Shown here piece by piece: positions 27,628-36,204 of a stretch of 64,000 nucleotides of DNA (position 1 is the first letter of the stretch; each line of letters begins with the position of its first letter). The notes under the pieces are model-generated. The model saw only the letters and a list, made by a program, of their open reading frames with translations. It was not told where the DNA came from and searched no databases. The translations under genes and the position numbers were made by a program. Source of the stretch: Sporosarcina sp. Marseille-Q4943 (GTDB lineage Bacteria; Bacillota; Bacilli; Bacillales_A; Planococcaceae); assembly GCF_943736995.1 (NCBI RefSeq), contig NZ_CALSFT010000002.1, forward strand, positions 682,001 to 746,000, written 5' to 3'.

Positions 27628-27775
27628 CTGTTTCAAATGGTGGGATATTCATGTATGATATTCTGTAATATATTGCTATATAAGCGTAAATACTCTGTCT
27701 AGTCAATGACGCTACGAGGAAATTTTAACTTGTCTAGCAGTATAGCGATGTAAAAGATAAAAAGGGGGATTAAGA

Positions 27776-28759
27776 ATGATGAAAAGTTGGAAAAAAGCGA
27801 TGATTGCGGTTTTCGGTGCTACACTGCTTCTTTCAGCATGCGGAACATCTGGAGAAAGTGGTAAGAGCTCGGATGAAAAAAAGACATATAAAATCGGCGT
27901 CACGCAAATTGTAGAACACCCATCTTTGAACGCAGCGTATGATGGCTTCAAGAAAGCTCTTGAAGATGCGGGAATTGAAGCTGAATATGATGTGCAAATT
28001 GCTCAGGGGGATAACAGTCAAAATACGACAATTGCAAACAACCTCGTTGGTTCTGGAGTAGATTTAATCTTTGCAAACTCGACACCGAGTGCACAAGCTG
28101 TAGCAAGCGCAACGAAAGATATTCCAATTGTTTTTACTTCTGTTACGGATGCTGTCAGTGCTGAACTCGTTGAATCAATGGATAGCCCGGGAGGAAATGT
28201 AACAGGTACAATTGATAATCATCCTGAGGCAATTCCGAATACAATGAAATTCCTTAAAGAGGAATTGGGCGCGAAAAAGGTTGGCATGGTATTCAACTCT
28301 GGTGAGGCAAACTCCCGTGCTCAAGTAGATGCAGTGAAAGTAATGCTGAAAGATATGGATATGACTGTTGTGGAAGCATCTGTTGCTACGTCTGCAGATG
28401 TAAAGCAAGCAACAGAATCATTGATTGGAAAAGTGGATTCTTTGTACATCATTACGGATAACACAGTTGTGTCTGCATTGGAATCAGTCGTTTCAGTTGC
28501 CAATGAACAAAAACTGCCAATGATGGTCGGAGAATTCGACTCGGTAAAACGGGGCGGTTTAGCGGCATATGGATTCGAATATTATGATATCGGCTATGAA
28601 GCTGGTCAAATGGCTGTGAAGATTTTAAAGGGTGAAAGCAAACCTGCTGATTTACCTGTCCAAGTTCCACAAAACTTGAAACTGATCATGAACGAAGATA
28701 CGGCAAAAGCATTGGGGCTATCCATTAAAGATGAGTGGAAAGCTGAATTTAGTGAATAA
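27776..28759 (+). CDS. ABC transporter substrate-binding lipoprotein (TrpX-like)
   Basis: 327 residues; RBS AAAAGGGGG. Signal peptide with lipobox LLLSACG (lipid-linked Cys22), then the ABC_sub_bind fold: YKIGVTQIVEHPSLNAAYDGF, IFANSTPSAQAVASATKDIPIVFTSVTDAV, GGNVTGTIDNHP. This family often binds aromatic amino acids, as TrpX of Streptococcus. Placed directly after the phenylalanine operon, it probably takes up phenylalanine or a related aromatic. The ligand is inference. The 148 bases upstream show no T-box or riboswitch. Confidence 0.88.
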   Translation: MMKSWKKAMIAVFGATLLLSACGTSGESGKSSDEKKTYKIGVTQIVEHPSLNAAYDGFKKALEDAGIEAEYDVQIAQGDNSQNTTIANNLVGSGVDLIFANSTPSAQAVASATKDIPIVFTSVTDAVSAELVESMDSPGGNVTGTIDNHPEAIPNTMKFLKEELGAKKVGMVFNSGEANSRAQVDAVKVMLKDMDMTVVEASVATSADVKQATESLIGKVDSLYIITDNTVVSALESVVSVANEQKLPMMVGEFDSVKRGGLAAYGFEYYDIGYEAGQMAVKILKGESKPADLPVQVPQNLKLIMNEDTAKALGLSIKDEWKAEFSE

Positions 28760-28776
28760 ATAGGAGATGATTCTTT

Positions 28777-29829
28777 ATGTTTTCAGCAATTTTTGGCTCT
28801 GTTGAACAAGGGATCATCTTTGCAATCATGGCGCTCGGAGTGTATCTATCATTCCGAGTGCTTGATTTCCCGGATCTAACAGTGGATGGAAGTTTTGTAT
28901 CGGGGGCTGCTGTTGCTGCGACAATGATACTATTTGGCTATCATCCGGCCATCGCTACGGCTGTTGCACTTATCATTGGCTTCTTGGCTGGTTGTGTAAC
29001 TGGCTTATTGCATACAAAAGGAAAGATCAATCCGCTACTTTCCGGGATATTAATGATGATTGCCTTGTATTCCATTAATTTGCGCATTATGGGTCTTACA
29101 TCTGAAAACTCAATTGGCCGCCCTAATATACCTCTATTAAATGCCGAGACGTTATTTAGTAAATTTCAAGCGTTTCTAGCTCCGCTTGGCATTGATAATG
29201 TGATGAATCAATTTTTTAGTATGCTAGGTGTCCGCTATTTACCTTCCACTTGGGCAACTGTTTTCATCATGGCAATTATTGTTTTACTCATTAAACTTAT
29301 TGTGGATTGGTTCTTGAAAACAGAAGTGGGACTCGCGATCCGGGCAACTGGAGATAATAAAAAAATGATTAGAAGCTTATCAGCGAATACGGATACGCTC
29401 GTCATCATCGGGCTTGGTTTCTCGAATGCGCTTGTCGCCTTTTCAGGAGCGTTATTCGCGCAATACGCGAAGTATGCCGATATCGGTATGGGAATAGGAA
29501 TGATTATCATCGGTTTAGCCTCGGTCATTATCGGTGAAGCGATCTTTGGAACCAAAACAATTGTGCGAACTACTATGGCTGTGATTGCAGGTGCAATCAT
29601 TTATCGAATTGTTCTAGCGCTTGCGCTAAGGGTTGATTTTCTCGATACAGGGGATATGAAGTTAATTACAGCGGTTATTGTCATCAGTGCGTTGGTTTTA
29701 CCGCAGTATTTTGAAAAGAGACGTGAAAAAGCAAGAAAAGCGAGGCGTCATGAGGAACGTTTGGCCGAACGCAATTATTCTCTCAAAAAGGAGGGGAATC
29801 CAATTGTTGAAGCTCCAACAGATAAATAA
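28777..29829 (+). CDS. ABC transporter permease (TrpY-like)
   Basis: 350 residues with about eight to nine hydrophobic segments and a highly basic, hydrophilic C-terminus (KRREKARKARRHEERLAERN). It belongs to the BPD_transp_2 permease class that pairs with ABC_sub_bind lipoproteins: FPDLTVDGSFVSGAA near the start and AIRATGDNKKMIRSLSAN later. Overlaps the ATPase start. Confidence 0.88.
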   Translation: MFSAIFGSVEQGIIFAIMALGVYLSFRVLDFPDLTVDGSFVSGAAVAATMILFGYHPAIATAVALIIGFLAGCVTGLLHTKGKINPLLSGILMMIALYSINLRIMGLTSENSIGRPNIPLLNAETLFSKFQAFLAPLGIDNVMNQFFSMLGVRYLPSTWATVFIMAIIVLLIKLIVDWFLKTEVGLAIRATGDNKKMIRSLSANTDTLVIIGLGFSNALVAFSGALFAQYAKYADIGMGIGMIIIGLASVIIGEAIFGTKTIVRTTMAVIAGAIIYRIVLALALRVDFLDTGDMKLITAVIVISALVLPQYFEKRREKARKARRHEERLAERNYSLKKEGNPIVEAPTDK

Positions 29830-30601
29830 AGTATTTAATGAAGCAACACCTGATGAAAAGATTGCATTAGATGAAATCAACCTCGAGTTATCATCCGGTG
29901 ATTTCGTGACCGTCATAGGAAGCAATGGAGCTGGAAAATCGACGATGTTAAATATGATTTCCGGAGCCCTGACCCCTGACTTTGGGATAATTGAAATTGC
30001 GGGTAAAAATGTTACAAAGTTACCGGAGTACGTACGTTCACGAATGATCGGAAGAGTATTCCAGGACCCGATGGCCGGGACTGCCCCCTCAATGACAATC
30101 GAAGAAAACCTCGCAATGGCCTATTCTCGGGATAAAAAACGAGTGTTGCGGAGAGGTGTGGATAAAAAACGTCGGGAATTCTTCCGCGAATCGCTTGAAA
30201 CCTTGCATTTAAACTTAGAAAATCGGTTGAATGCTAAAGTGGGCATGTTATCCGGTGGAGAGCGTCAGGCGCTATCTTTGCTAATGGCGACATTTACGCA
30301 ACCGTCTATTTTACTGCTAGATGAGCATACTGCTGCTCTTGACCCATCTCGTGCAGAATTGATTACAAATTTAACAAAAGAACTTGTTGAAAAAGATCAA
30401 TTAACAACACTTATGATTACGCATAATATGCAACAGGCACTGGACCTGGGAAACAGACTGATCATGATGGACAAAGGACAGATCATATTAGAAGTGGGAG
30501 CCGAAGAAAAGAAGGGGCTAACCATTGATAAACTGATGGCTGAATTCCAACGCATTCGCGGTGAAAAGTTAACGAGCGACAAAGCGTTACTATCCGTTTG
30601 A
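29804..30601 (+). CDS. ABC transporter ATPase (TrpZ-like)
   Basis: 265 residues from TTG 29804 (or 29807), seven bases after GGAGGGG; it overlaps the permease end by 26 bases. A longer frame upstream exists but has no ribosome site and lies inside the permease gene. Walker A GSNGAGKST, Q-loop FQDPMAGTAPSMT, signature LSGGERQALSL, Walker B ILLLDEHTAALDP, and switch His in ITHNMQQA. Energises the aromatic-amino-acid-type importer. Confidence 0.88.
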   Translation: MLKLQQINKVFNEATPDEKIALDEINLELSSGDFVTVIGSNGAGKSTMLNMISGALTPDFGIIEIAGKNVTKLPEYVRSRMIGRVFQDPMAGTAPSMTIEENLAMAYSRDKKRVLRRGVDKKRREFFRESLETLHLNLENRLNAKVGMLSGGERQALSLLMATFTQPSILLLDEHTAALDPSRAELITNLTKELVEKDQLTTLMITHNMQQALDLGNRLIMMDKGQIILEVGAEEKKGLTIDKLMAEFQRIRGEKLTSDKALLSV

Positions 30602-30625
30602 GTATATATATTTGGAAAGAACTAA

Positions 30626-30678
30626 GGAGCGTCACAGAAAGTCAGTTCTCGCAGACTTTCTGGACAGCCCCGTTTTTT
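30626..30678 (+). terminator. Terminator after the ABC importer
   Basis: Long stem: CAGAAAGTC/GACTTTCTG extended by an outer GGAGC-GTC/GAC-AGCCCC pairing, then TTTTTTT. It marks the right edge of the A+T-richer island. Confidence 0.75.
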
Positions 30679-30682
30679 TGCG

Positions 30683-31108
30683 TTAACTGTCAGCACTCGC
30701 CTCGATTTCATCCAAAGGTATCGGCTTGTACCCATCATATTGCCTTTCTACTGCAATCGGTTCGGCATAAGGATCTTTAGTAAGCTTTCCGTTCATGTAA
30801 AGCAACAGAGCGCCTTCTTGGACGGCATCGAAATACCGTTTCGCTTCGTCATCAGTGAAACCTGATTCCTTCAGCAAGCGGCGGACATTCTGTTCACCTG
30901 CAAGAAACCCCATGAAATGGTTGAACAAGTTGTACGGAGAATCCTCTCCTTCTGTCAATGCGTGGCTCCGCAATTCATCGACCGCCAAATCATCCTTCAT
31001 GCCAATATACAAATCTTGTTCCTCCACACCTTCGTGCTTCAGCTCGAGTATTTTAGACATTAATCGTTCCTGATTTGGGAAGCTTCCGATAAATGTTTTT
31101 TTCATCAT
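30683..31108 (-). CDS. General stress protein, YflT domain
   Basis: 141 residues from ATG 31108 (the second ATG at 31105 is equally possible); AGAGGAGG lies upstream. KKTFIGSFPNQERLMSKI, QDLYIGMKDD, FMGFLAGEQNVRRLLKES and LLLYMNGKL follow the same domain order as the copies at 1-378 and 32061-33113. It is shorter than the 33-kb copy and has only the domain plus a short tail. SigB promoter at 31141-31166. Role: uncharacterised stress protein. Confidence 0.85.
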   Translation of the reverse strand: MMKKTFIGSFPNQERLMSKILELKHEGVEEQDLYIGMKDDLAVDELRSHALTEGEDSPYNLFNHFMGFLAGEQNVRRLLKESGFTDDEAKRYFDAVQEGALLLYMNGKLTKDPYAEPIAVERQYDGYKPIPLDEIEASADS

Positions 31109-31140
31109 GGTTCCTCCTCTATCATCATTGTCTTTGGAAA

Positions 31141-31166
31141 ATACCCTTGTTGCGGTAAAAGGAAAC
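31141..31166 (-). promoter_or_regulatory. SigB-type promoter of the second YflT gene
   Basis: Minus strand GTTTCC, 14 bases, GGGTAT, ending about 32 bases before the ATG. Confidence 0.75.
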
Positions 31167-31258
31167 AAAAACGAAGGTCGCCTTCATTGCAAAACATGAA
31201 CAATAGGCGGTCCGGACGACATAGTATAGGAGAAAGACTCGGTAGAGGAGTTTGTGAT

Positions 31259-31996
31259 TTGGATAGTTCGAAGATTCATCATAGTAATAAGCCGAGCGGT
31301 TTTCCCGCGAATCAAGATCGATTCGTCTGGAATCCGTATGTGGCATTCATACAGGAGCAAAACGGGATCAATGAGCAGCTCGTGGCATCAGTAGCCAAGC
31401 TTGAAATGCTATGCGGCAAGATTTTGGATGTCGTTTCCAACCAGCAACATGTCCACCGGAATCGCTATATTCATTTACGGGACCGGATTTGGGAAGTGCA
31501 TGAAAAGTTAAGGTCCGCATCCGACAGGCAAGATGCCATACGGGAAGAGCTTGGGAAACAGGGGGAAGCCGTTTTTCGGCTGCGCAAAAGCTTTCAAAAC
31601 CATCGGATGTCGATGCGTGAATTCACAATCAATCAATACGATGATCTGCATGATGTGCTGGACATGCTCGACCGAATTAGTGCAGATCACGCGAAAATCG
31701 GGGAAATGCAGGAGAAGGTCATCGATAAGTTAGAAGCGCACGATTTACAGCGGAAACGGGAAGCGGAGGAAGTGGAGAAGTCGATCGGCAAAATCCTAAA
31801 AGCAAAGAAAAGCATCGGCACACTGCTTGCCACATTGCCCCCTAAATATGCGATGCAGCGGATCGTCGTTGATGGGATAACGATTGACGTCGACCATTTG
31901 CTAAATGTGGATGACAAGAAGGGCGTCGCCTATTTTGCATCTCCAGCCGGCATCGTCACAACATCAATCGATAAGTTGGACGCCATTCTCTGGTGA
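31259..31996 (+). CDS. Uncharacterised coiled-coil protein
   Basis: 245 residues if it begins at TTG 31259, which has AGAGGAG at good spacing. In-frame ATG 31196 would give 266 residues but lacks a ribosome site and lies close to the divergent SigB promoter. I do not recognise a family. Residues about 40-170 are long charged helices (KLEMLCGKILDVV, EVHEKLRSASDRQD, DVLDMLDRISADHAKIGEMQ), probably coiled coil. The C-terminal 65 residues are a compact beta-rich region (LPPKYAMQRIVVDGITIDVD, VAYFASPAGIVTTS). No signal peptide or membrane segment is seen. It is divergent from the SigB gene to its left and convergent with the one to its right. Confidence 0.7.
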   Translation: MDSSKIHHSNKPSGFPANQDRFVWNPYVAFIQEQNGINEQLVASVAKLEMLCGKILDVVSNQQHVHRNRYIHLRDRIWEVHEKLRSASDRQDAIREELGKQGEAVFRLRKSFQNHRMSMREFTINQYDDLHDVLDMLDRISADHAKIGEMQEKVIDKLEAHDLQRKREAEEVEKSIGKILKAKKSIGTLLATLPPKYAMQRIVVDGITIDVDHLLNVDDKKGVAYFASPAGIVTTSIDKLDAILW

Positions 31997-32005
31997 GAAG
32001 TACAC

Positions 32006-32041
32006 AAAAAGCCCGCAAAGCGGAATACTGCTTTGCGGGCT
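32006..32041 (-). terminator. Terminator of the YsnF-type stress gene
   Basis: AGCCCGCAAAGC and GCTTTGCGGGCT form a perfect 12-bp stem; on the minus strand it is followed by TTTTTG. Confidence 0.85.
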
Positions 32042-32060
32042 CAATGATTCTCCTGCTTTA

Positions 32061-33113
32061 TTAAAATCGTTCGTCATCCCATTTTCTGCGCATCGTCGGC
32101 TCGTCAACGAATTCATCTTGCACGTCGACTTCACCCGATTGCTCGAAATGGGCCTCTTCCCGTTTAACTGTTTCATTTACCGTTTCAATATCTTCCACTT
32201 GTCGTTTGCCGACGACGATTTCCTCGGAAACATACGGTTTCTTCGTCACTTCCAGACGCTCCTCAGTAATCGGCACCCGAATCGTTTCATCGTCCTGCAT
32301 CATTTTAAATTCATCGACATCCGATTCGTATTCATTTACAGGACGGCGCTCGACATATACTTCTTCCCGCATGACAGGGACGTCGAAGGATTGTACTTCT
32401 TCCACAACGTCTTTATGGAGCGAGACTTCGCCTCTTTCGACCTCTTCCTTATCCACGCTGAGTCGTTCTTCACGCAGACGCATTTTTTCCTCCTGCATCT
32501 TCCGGTCGAGTTCGTGGGTTTCGTTATAGCGGTTCTGAACCCCGTAATAGTTGTTCGGAGGTGTTTCATAGTCCGAGTGGCTGCGCAACGCTTCACCGCC
32601 GACCCTTCCGAATGTCTCATCCGATCCGTCATGCAGATGGGAGTCTTGGAATGCACCTGAAGAATATTGGGATCGGTGCAATTCATTCTCCTCAAACTCA
32701 GAGACGCGGTTTGCGCCTAAGTTCGGATCGACGCCATCACCAACAATGCCGAAGCTTCCATCGCTTTTCGTGCGAAGTCGGTTCAATTCACCTTCATCGA
32801 CATAGAGCAGCTTTCCGCCATTTTGAATTTCATTATAGTAATTGTCCATATCGCCATCAGGGACGCCGGCTTCGTGTAGCATGCTGCGGACATGGTTTTC
32901 ACCGGTCAGGAAATTCATGAAACGGTCAAACCAAGATTCCGGGGTCGTCTGTACATCCCCGTATTTCATACCTTGGAACATCGTCACGTCCGAATCATCT
33001 TGCGCAATGACATAAATATTTTCTCCATCGATTCCTTGAGTTTTCAAGTCATCTATTTTCGTCATCAATTCCGAGTCGTTGTGATACATACCGATAAATT
33101 TTTTATCATTCAT
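32061..33113 (-). CDS. Stress protein with YflT domain fused to YsnF/AvaK (DUF2382) domain
   Basis: 350 residues from ATG 33113 (MNDKKFIGMYHNDSEL), with AGAAGGAGAG upstream. Residues about 1-120 are the YflT domain (ENIYVIAQDD, RFMNFLTGENHVRSML, KLLYVDEGEL). A polar linker with many Asp, Gly, Asn and Ser follows. The C-terminal 120 residues are the YsnF/AvaK domain (FDVPVMREEVYVERRPVN, IRVPITEERLEVTKKPYVSE, IVVGKRQVEDIETVNETVKR). This pairing is typical of Bacillales stress proteins of unknown mechanism. A SigB promoter lies at 33157-33181. Very acidic overall. Confidence 0.88.
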   Translation of the reverse strand: MNDKKFIGMYHNDSELMTKIDDLKTQGIDGENIYVIAQDDSDVTMFQGMKYGDVQTTPESWFDRFMNFLTGENHVRSMLHEAGVPDGDMDNYYNEIQNGGKLLYVDEGELNRLRTKSDGSFGIVGDGVDPNLGANRVSEFEENELHRSQYSSGAFQDSHLHDGSDETFGRVGGEALRSHSDYETPPNNYYGVQNRYNETHELDRKMQEEKMRLREERLSVDKEEVERGEVSLHKDVVEEVQSFDVPVMREEVYVERRPVNEYESDVDEFKMMQDDETIRVPITEERLEVTKKPYVSEEIVVGKRQVEDIETVNETVKREEAHFEQSGEVDVQDEFVDEPTMRRKWDDERF

Positions 33114-33156
33114 GTAAGATCTCTCCTTCTCTTTGATTGATGGTACTGTCTTATAG

Positions 33157-33181
33157 ATACCCAATCTTACAGGATGAAAAC
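33157..33181 (-). promoter_or_regulatory. SigB-type promoter of the YsnF-type gene
   Basis: Minus strand GTTTTC, 13 bases, GGGTAT, ending about 43 bases before the ATG. Confidence 0.75.
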
Positions 33182-33257
33182 TTCTGAGTATGAAAGATAA
33201 GCTATGCAAATAATTAGGAATATACTAATATTGATAGAATAGGGGGGGAGAAAGTTC

Positions 33258-34277
33258 ATGCATAAGAAAGCAACTGTTTTCATAATGATATTTTGTTTAT
33301 TCATCACTTTTCATACTGCGTCAGCAACTTCGGAATCCAAAGGTTCGACCGGAAAAGCTGATGAGTTGCACTTCGCAATCAGTGTGCCGGTTACAAACGT
33401 ATGGCGCGTGCCGAATAAAACGCGCAAGATTGATGCAGTTTCAATTGCAGCAAACCCAGATATGACAAAATGGACGAAAGGCTTGACAGTGGCGGATAAA
33501 AATTGGCTGATCGGCCGAACCGATACGCAAGCACTGTACGGGGATCATGTGGAAGTGTTGAAATCGAGCGGGGACTGGCACTATATTGCAATCGCCGACC
33601 AGTTCAACAAAGGCCAAGCGAAAGGCTATGAGGGATGGGTGCCGAAATCGCATGTGCAAGCCTATTCCCCAGTAGACTCCGATTTGGAAATCGCAGTCGT
33701 CACGGCGAAAATCGCTTCCTTATACAACGAGCCGAAACTCCATGACAAATATAAATTCATCGATATTAGCTATACGACGATCCTCCACGTTGTGAAGGAG
33801 GAAAGGGATTGGCTGCAAGTGCAGACGAAAATGGATGGCTTGAAATATGTCCGCAAGAAGGACGTGAAAGTGTACGCCGATTTCGCATCCATTCCAAAGC
33901 CAACTCAAAAAGAACTCGTCGACAGCGCCAAACAATATATAGGCCTGCCGTATTTGTGGGCAGGTGTGTCCGCGTATGGATTTGACTGTTCGGGGCTGAT
34001 GTATTCGGTCTATAAAAACCATGGCATCCTCATTCCACGCGACTCTTCCGTCCAAGCGACCCACGGGACAGCGGTGAAGCGGAAGGATTTGCAGCCAGGC
34101 GACCTGATGTTTTTCGCGCACAATAAAGGAAAGGGGAAAGTGTATCACGTCTCGATGTATATCGGGGACGGCAAAATGGTCCACGCCCCGAACTCATCGC
34201 GGAAAGTCGATATCGTGAGCATCAACTCTGGCGTGTATAAAACAAATTACGCTGGTGCGCGTAGATATTTAAAATGA
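33258..34277 (+). CDS. Secreted NlpC/P60 peptidoglycan endopeptidase (YkfC-like)
   Basis: 339 residues; GGGGGGAG precedes the ATG. Signal peptide (FIMIFCLFITFHTASA). Two SH3-like bacterial domains (about 35-140 and 150-210: NVWRVPNKTRKIDAVS, WHYIAIADQF, GYEGWVPKSHV; ASLYNEPKL, WLQVQTKMDG) precede the NlpC/P60 domain (about 215-339) with catalytic Cys244 in FDCSGLMYSVYK and His about 297 in YHVSMYIGDGKMVHAP. The order SH3-SH3-NlpC and the N-terminal sequence resemble YkfC, which cuts the gamma-D-Glu to diamino acid bond of stem peptides. The product is predicted to be outside the membrane. Confidence 0.9.
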   Translation: MHKKATVFIMIFCLFITFHTASATSESKGSTGKADELHFAISVPVTNVWRVPNKTRKIDAVSIAANPDMTKWTKGLTVADKNWLIGRTDTQALYGDHVEVLKSSGDWHYIAIADQFNKGQAKGYEGWVPKSHVQAYSPVDSDLEIAVVTAKIASLYNEPKLHDKYKFIDISYTTILHVVKEERDWLQVQTKMDGLKYVRKKDVKVYADFASIPKPTQKELVDSAKQYIGLPYLWAGVSAYGFDCSGLMYSVYKNHGILIPRDSSVQATHGTAVKRKDLQPGDLMFFAHNKGKGKVYHVSMYIGDGKMVHAPNSSRKVDIVSINSGVYKTNYAGARRYLK

Positions 34278-34285
34278 ATTGATTG

Positions 34286-34319
34286 AGAACGGCCCTTCCT
34301 TTAGCAGAAGGGCCGTTCT
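34286..34319 (+). terminator. Hairpin after the YkfC-like gene
   Basis: AGAACGGCCCTTC/GAAGGGCCGTTCT, 13-bp perfect stem, but no T tract follows; a weak terminator or transcript-stabilising hairpin. Confidence 0.55.
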
Positions 34320-34380
34320 GCGTCCAAAGCAAGAGGTTCTGCGCTCAAAGCGAGGCACATCCGATTCACTCTCCAAGTTC
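34320..34380. repeat. Short degenerate tandem repeat
   Basis: GCGTCCAAAGC (34320) recurs as GCGCTCAAAGC (34341), 21 bases later, with a third partial copy (CTCCAAG) at 34371. See also the 20-21 base repeats at 41641 and 50011. Confidence 0.4.
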
Positions 34381-34431
34381 TATATCTCTCCCCCAGATAT
34401 TATAGTGTAACAACGCCATGGGAGGGATGCT

Positions 34432-35352
34432 GTGTTAATTGATGGGGTATTTGCAGGTGGCGGATTGAAGGGGTTTGCTTTGGTCGGTGCGTACCAGGCG
34501 TTGGAGGAGAAAGGGTATCGTTTCAAACGGGTGGCGGGAACGAGTGCCGGAGCGATTCTCGCATGCTTCATCGCGGCAGGGTATTCAGGCAAGGAAATTG
34601 AACAGATGATGCAAGAAGAGGATCTGCAATTATTGCTCGACCCGCGTCAGACAATCCTACCATTTCCATTCATGAAGTGGCTGCTGCTCTATTGGCGCAT
34701 GGGTCTTTATCAAGGAAAAGCATTGGAAGATTGGTTTTTTGAAAAGTTGTCGGCCAAAGGGGTCTATAACTTTGCAGACCTGCCGCCCGGATCGCTCAAA
34801 CTCGTCGCGTCCGATCTGACGAATGGAAAGATGATCGTGCTGCCCGATGACCTCGTCCATTATGGCATTGAGCCGGGAACTTTTTCGATAGCGCGTGCGC
34901 TACGAATGAGCTGCAATATCCCGTTCTTCTTTGAGCCCGTCCGTTTCAGGGCGCCGAGCGGGGAGACGATCGTCGTCGATGGAGGGGTTTTGAGCAATTT
35001 CCCGATGTGGATTTTCGATGATCCGAAAGGCAGAAGAGAACGGCCTTTGATCGGCATGAAACTGAGCCATCGGAAAGATCAGATGGGCGGAAGGGAAATC
35101 AGCAATGCGCTCAACTTGTTCGAAGCGTTGTTTTCAACGATGAAAAACGCACATGATGAGCGGTATATTTCCCGGAAGCACGAAAAGGATATCATTTTCA
35201 TTCCGGTCGAGCAATATAGCGCAACGCAATTTAATTTAGAGGATGAACAGAAGGATGCGCTAATGGACATCGGACGGTTGCGAACAAATGAATTTCTGCG
35301 CACTTGGCCACATTCTATAGAAGGAACCCGGAAGTTCAGGATGATTGTCTAA
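34432..35352 (+). CDS. Patatin-like phospholipase/acyl hydrolase (RssA/YlbK type)
   Basis: 306 residues from GTG 34432 with GGGAGGG upstream. Patatin motifs: oxyanion loop GGGLKGFALVGAY, nucleophile Ser in AGTSAGAILACF, and catalytic Asp in VVDGGVLSNFPMWIFD. No signal peptide, so a cytoplasmic or membrane-associated lipid acyl hydrolase. Substrate unknown. It stands alone between two cell-wall hydrolases. Confidence 0.88.
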   Translation: MLIDGVFAGGGLKGFALVGAYQALEEKGYRFKRVAGTSAGAILACFIAAGYSGKEIEQMMQEEDLQLLLDPRQTILPFPFMKWLLLYWRMGLYQGKALEDWFFEKLSAKGVYNFADLPPGSLKLVASDLTNGKMIVLPDDLVHYGIEPGTFSIARALRMSCNIPFFFEPVRFRAPSGETIVVDGGVLSNFPMWIFDDPKGRRERPLIGMKLSHRKDQMGGREISNALNLFEALFSTMKNAHDERYISRKHEKDIIFIPVEQYSATQFNLEDEQKDALMDIGRLRTNEFLRTWPHSIEGTRKFRMIV

Positions 35353-35356
35353 AACG

Positions 35357-35391
35357 AAAACCGCCTGCACATATGTGTGCAAGCGGTTTTT
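35357..35391. terminator. Bidirectional terminator
   Basis: AAAACCGCCTGCACA/TGTGCAAGCGGTTTT stem with T runs on both strands, between the convergent patatin and NlpC/P60 genes. Confidence 0.85.
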
Positions 35392-35393
35392 CC

Positions 35394-36080
35394 TTATAAT
35401 CTTTTGAAGCTGTGGAATTTCGATTTCCAATAGCTGTTGTTCAAGCTGACGACTTGCGATTGCTTCCCGCCTGCATGGACGAACTTGTTGTTGCCGATGT
35501 AAATGCCGACGTGGGAGATCCCTTTACGGTACGTATTTTGGAAGAATACCAAATCACCCGGTTTTGGCGTGCTCACTTTTTTAGATTGTGCATATTGCCC
35601 TAACGTATCACGGGCAACCGATTTGCCAGATTTCTTATAAACATACTGAACGAAACCGCTGCAATCGAACCCTTTCGTCGTTGTTCCACCGAATCGGTAA
35701 GGAATGCCTGTCAGTGCAGTTGCACGTGAAACGACATTGTCTGCCAAGGCGACATTGTTATTGCTTTTCGCGACTGATTTCTTTGTCAGTAGAGTGCTGA
35801 GTGCCCAGCCTGTCTTGCCGTTCACTTTCACTTGATACCATACTTCTTTGCCGACTTTCTTTTCATTGACGTAAGTGACCTTTGTCCCTTTTTTCGCTAA
35901 CGATAGAATTTTATAGTTTGTTCCTGCTCCGGAACGGAGATTAACATTATATGCTGTTGAATATGTACCTTTATGCGCTGATACGGTTTGTGTTGAAGGA
36001 GCACTTGCCTCCGCATCTGCTGCTGTAATTCCAAATGCCAATGAACCTGCTACGAATAACGATAAAGCAACTTTCTTCAC
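35394..36080 (-). CDS. Secreted SH3-NlpC/P60 endopeptidase, WalR-type autolysin
   Basis: 228 residues. Signal peptide (LSLFVAGSLAFGITAADAEA). One SH3b domain (about 40-97: YNVNLRSGAGTNYKILSLAKKG, WYQVKVNGKTGWA) and an NlpC/P60 domain (about 110-228) with catalytic Cys140 (FDCSGFVQYVYKKSG), His190 (GISHVGIYIGNN) and His202. D,L-endopeptidases of this type loosen the wall during growth. A WalR-like box lies upstream (36188-36204), fitting WalRK control of such enzymes. Convergent with the patatin gene. Confidence 0.92.
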   Translation of the reverse strand: MKKVALSLFVAGSLAFGITAADAEASAPSTQTVSAHKGTYSTAYNVNLRSGAGTNYKILSLAKKGTKVTYVNEKKVGKEVWYQVKVNGKTGWALSTLLTKKSVAKSNNNVALADNVVSRATALTGIPYRFGGTTTKGFDCSGFVQYVYKKSGKSVARDTLGQYAQSKKVSTPKPGDLVFFQNTYRKGISHVGIYIGNNKFVHAGGKQSQVVSLNNSYWKSKFHSFKRL

Positions 36081-36187
36081 ACTTTTCCCCTATCTACCAC
36101 TGATCTATATGGTTTAAAATTTTTGTATGTCTCGCTGATCACTCTTACAAGTGTAGAGACTGAATGTTACAGTACAGGGGCAACTAT

Positions 36188-36204
36188 GTTACAAAATCAT
36201 TACA
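36188..36204 (-). promoter_or_regulatory. WalR (YycF) box
   Basis: Minus strand TGTAAT, five bases, TGTAAC: the WalR consensus is two TGTWAH hexamers five bases apart. It lies about 108 bases upstream of the NlpC/P60 start. A further TGTAAC (36164-36169) could act as the -10 of TTGTAA-N17-TGTAAC. Confidence 0.65.

Noticed and set aside
27628..27775. T-box or riboswitch leader before the TrpX-type importer
   Set aside because: Only 148 bases are available and no T-box sequence or terminator/antiterminator pair is seen.
29678..29803. Longer N-terminus for the importer ATPase
   Set aside because: The extra 42 codons lie inside the permease gene in another frame, have no ribosome site, and precede the normal start of ABC ATPases (LLKLQQINKVF).
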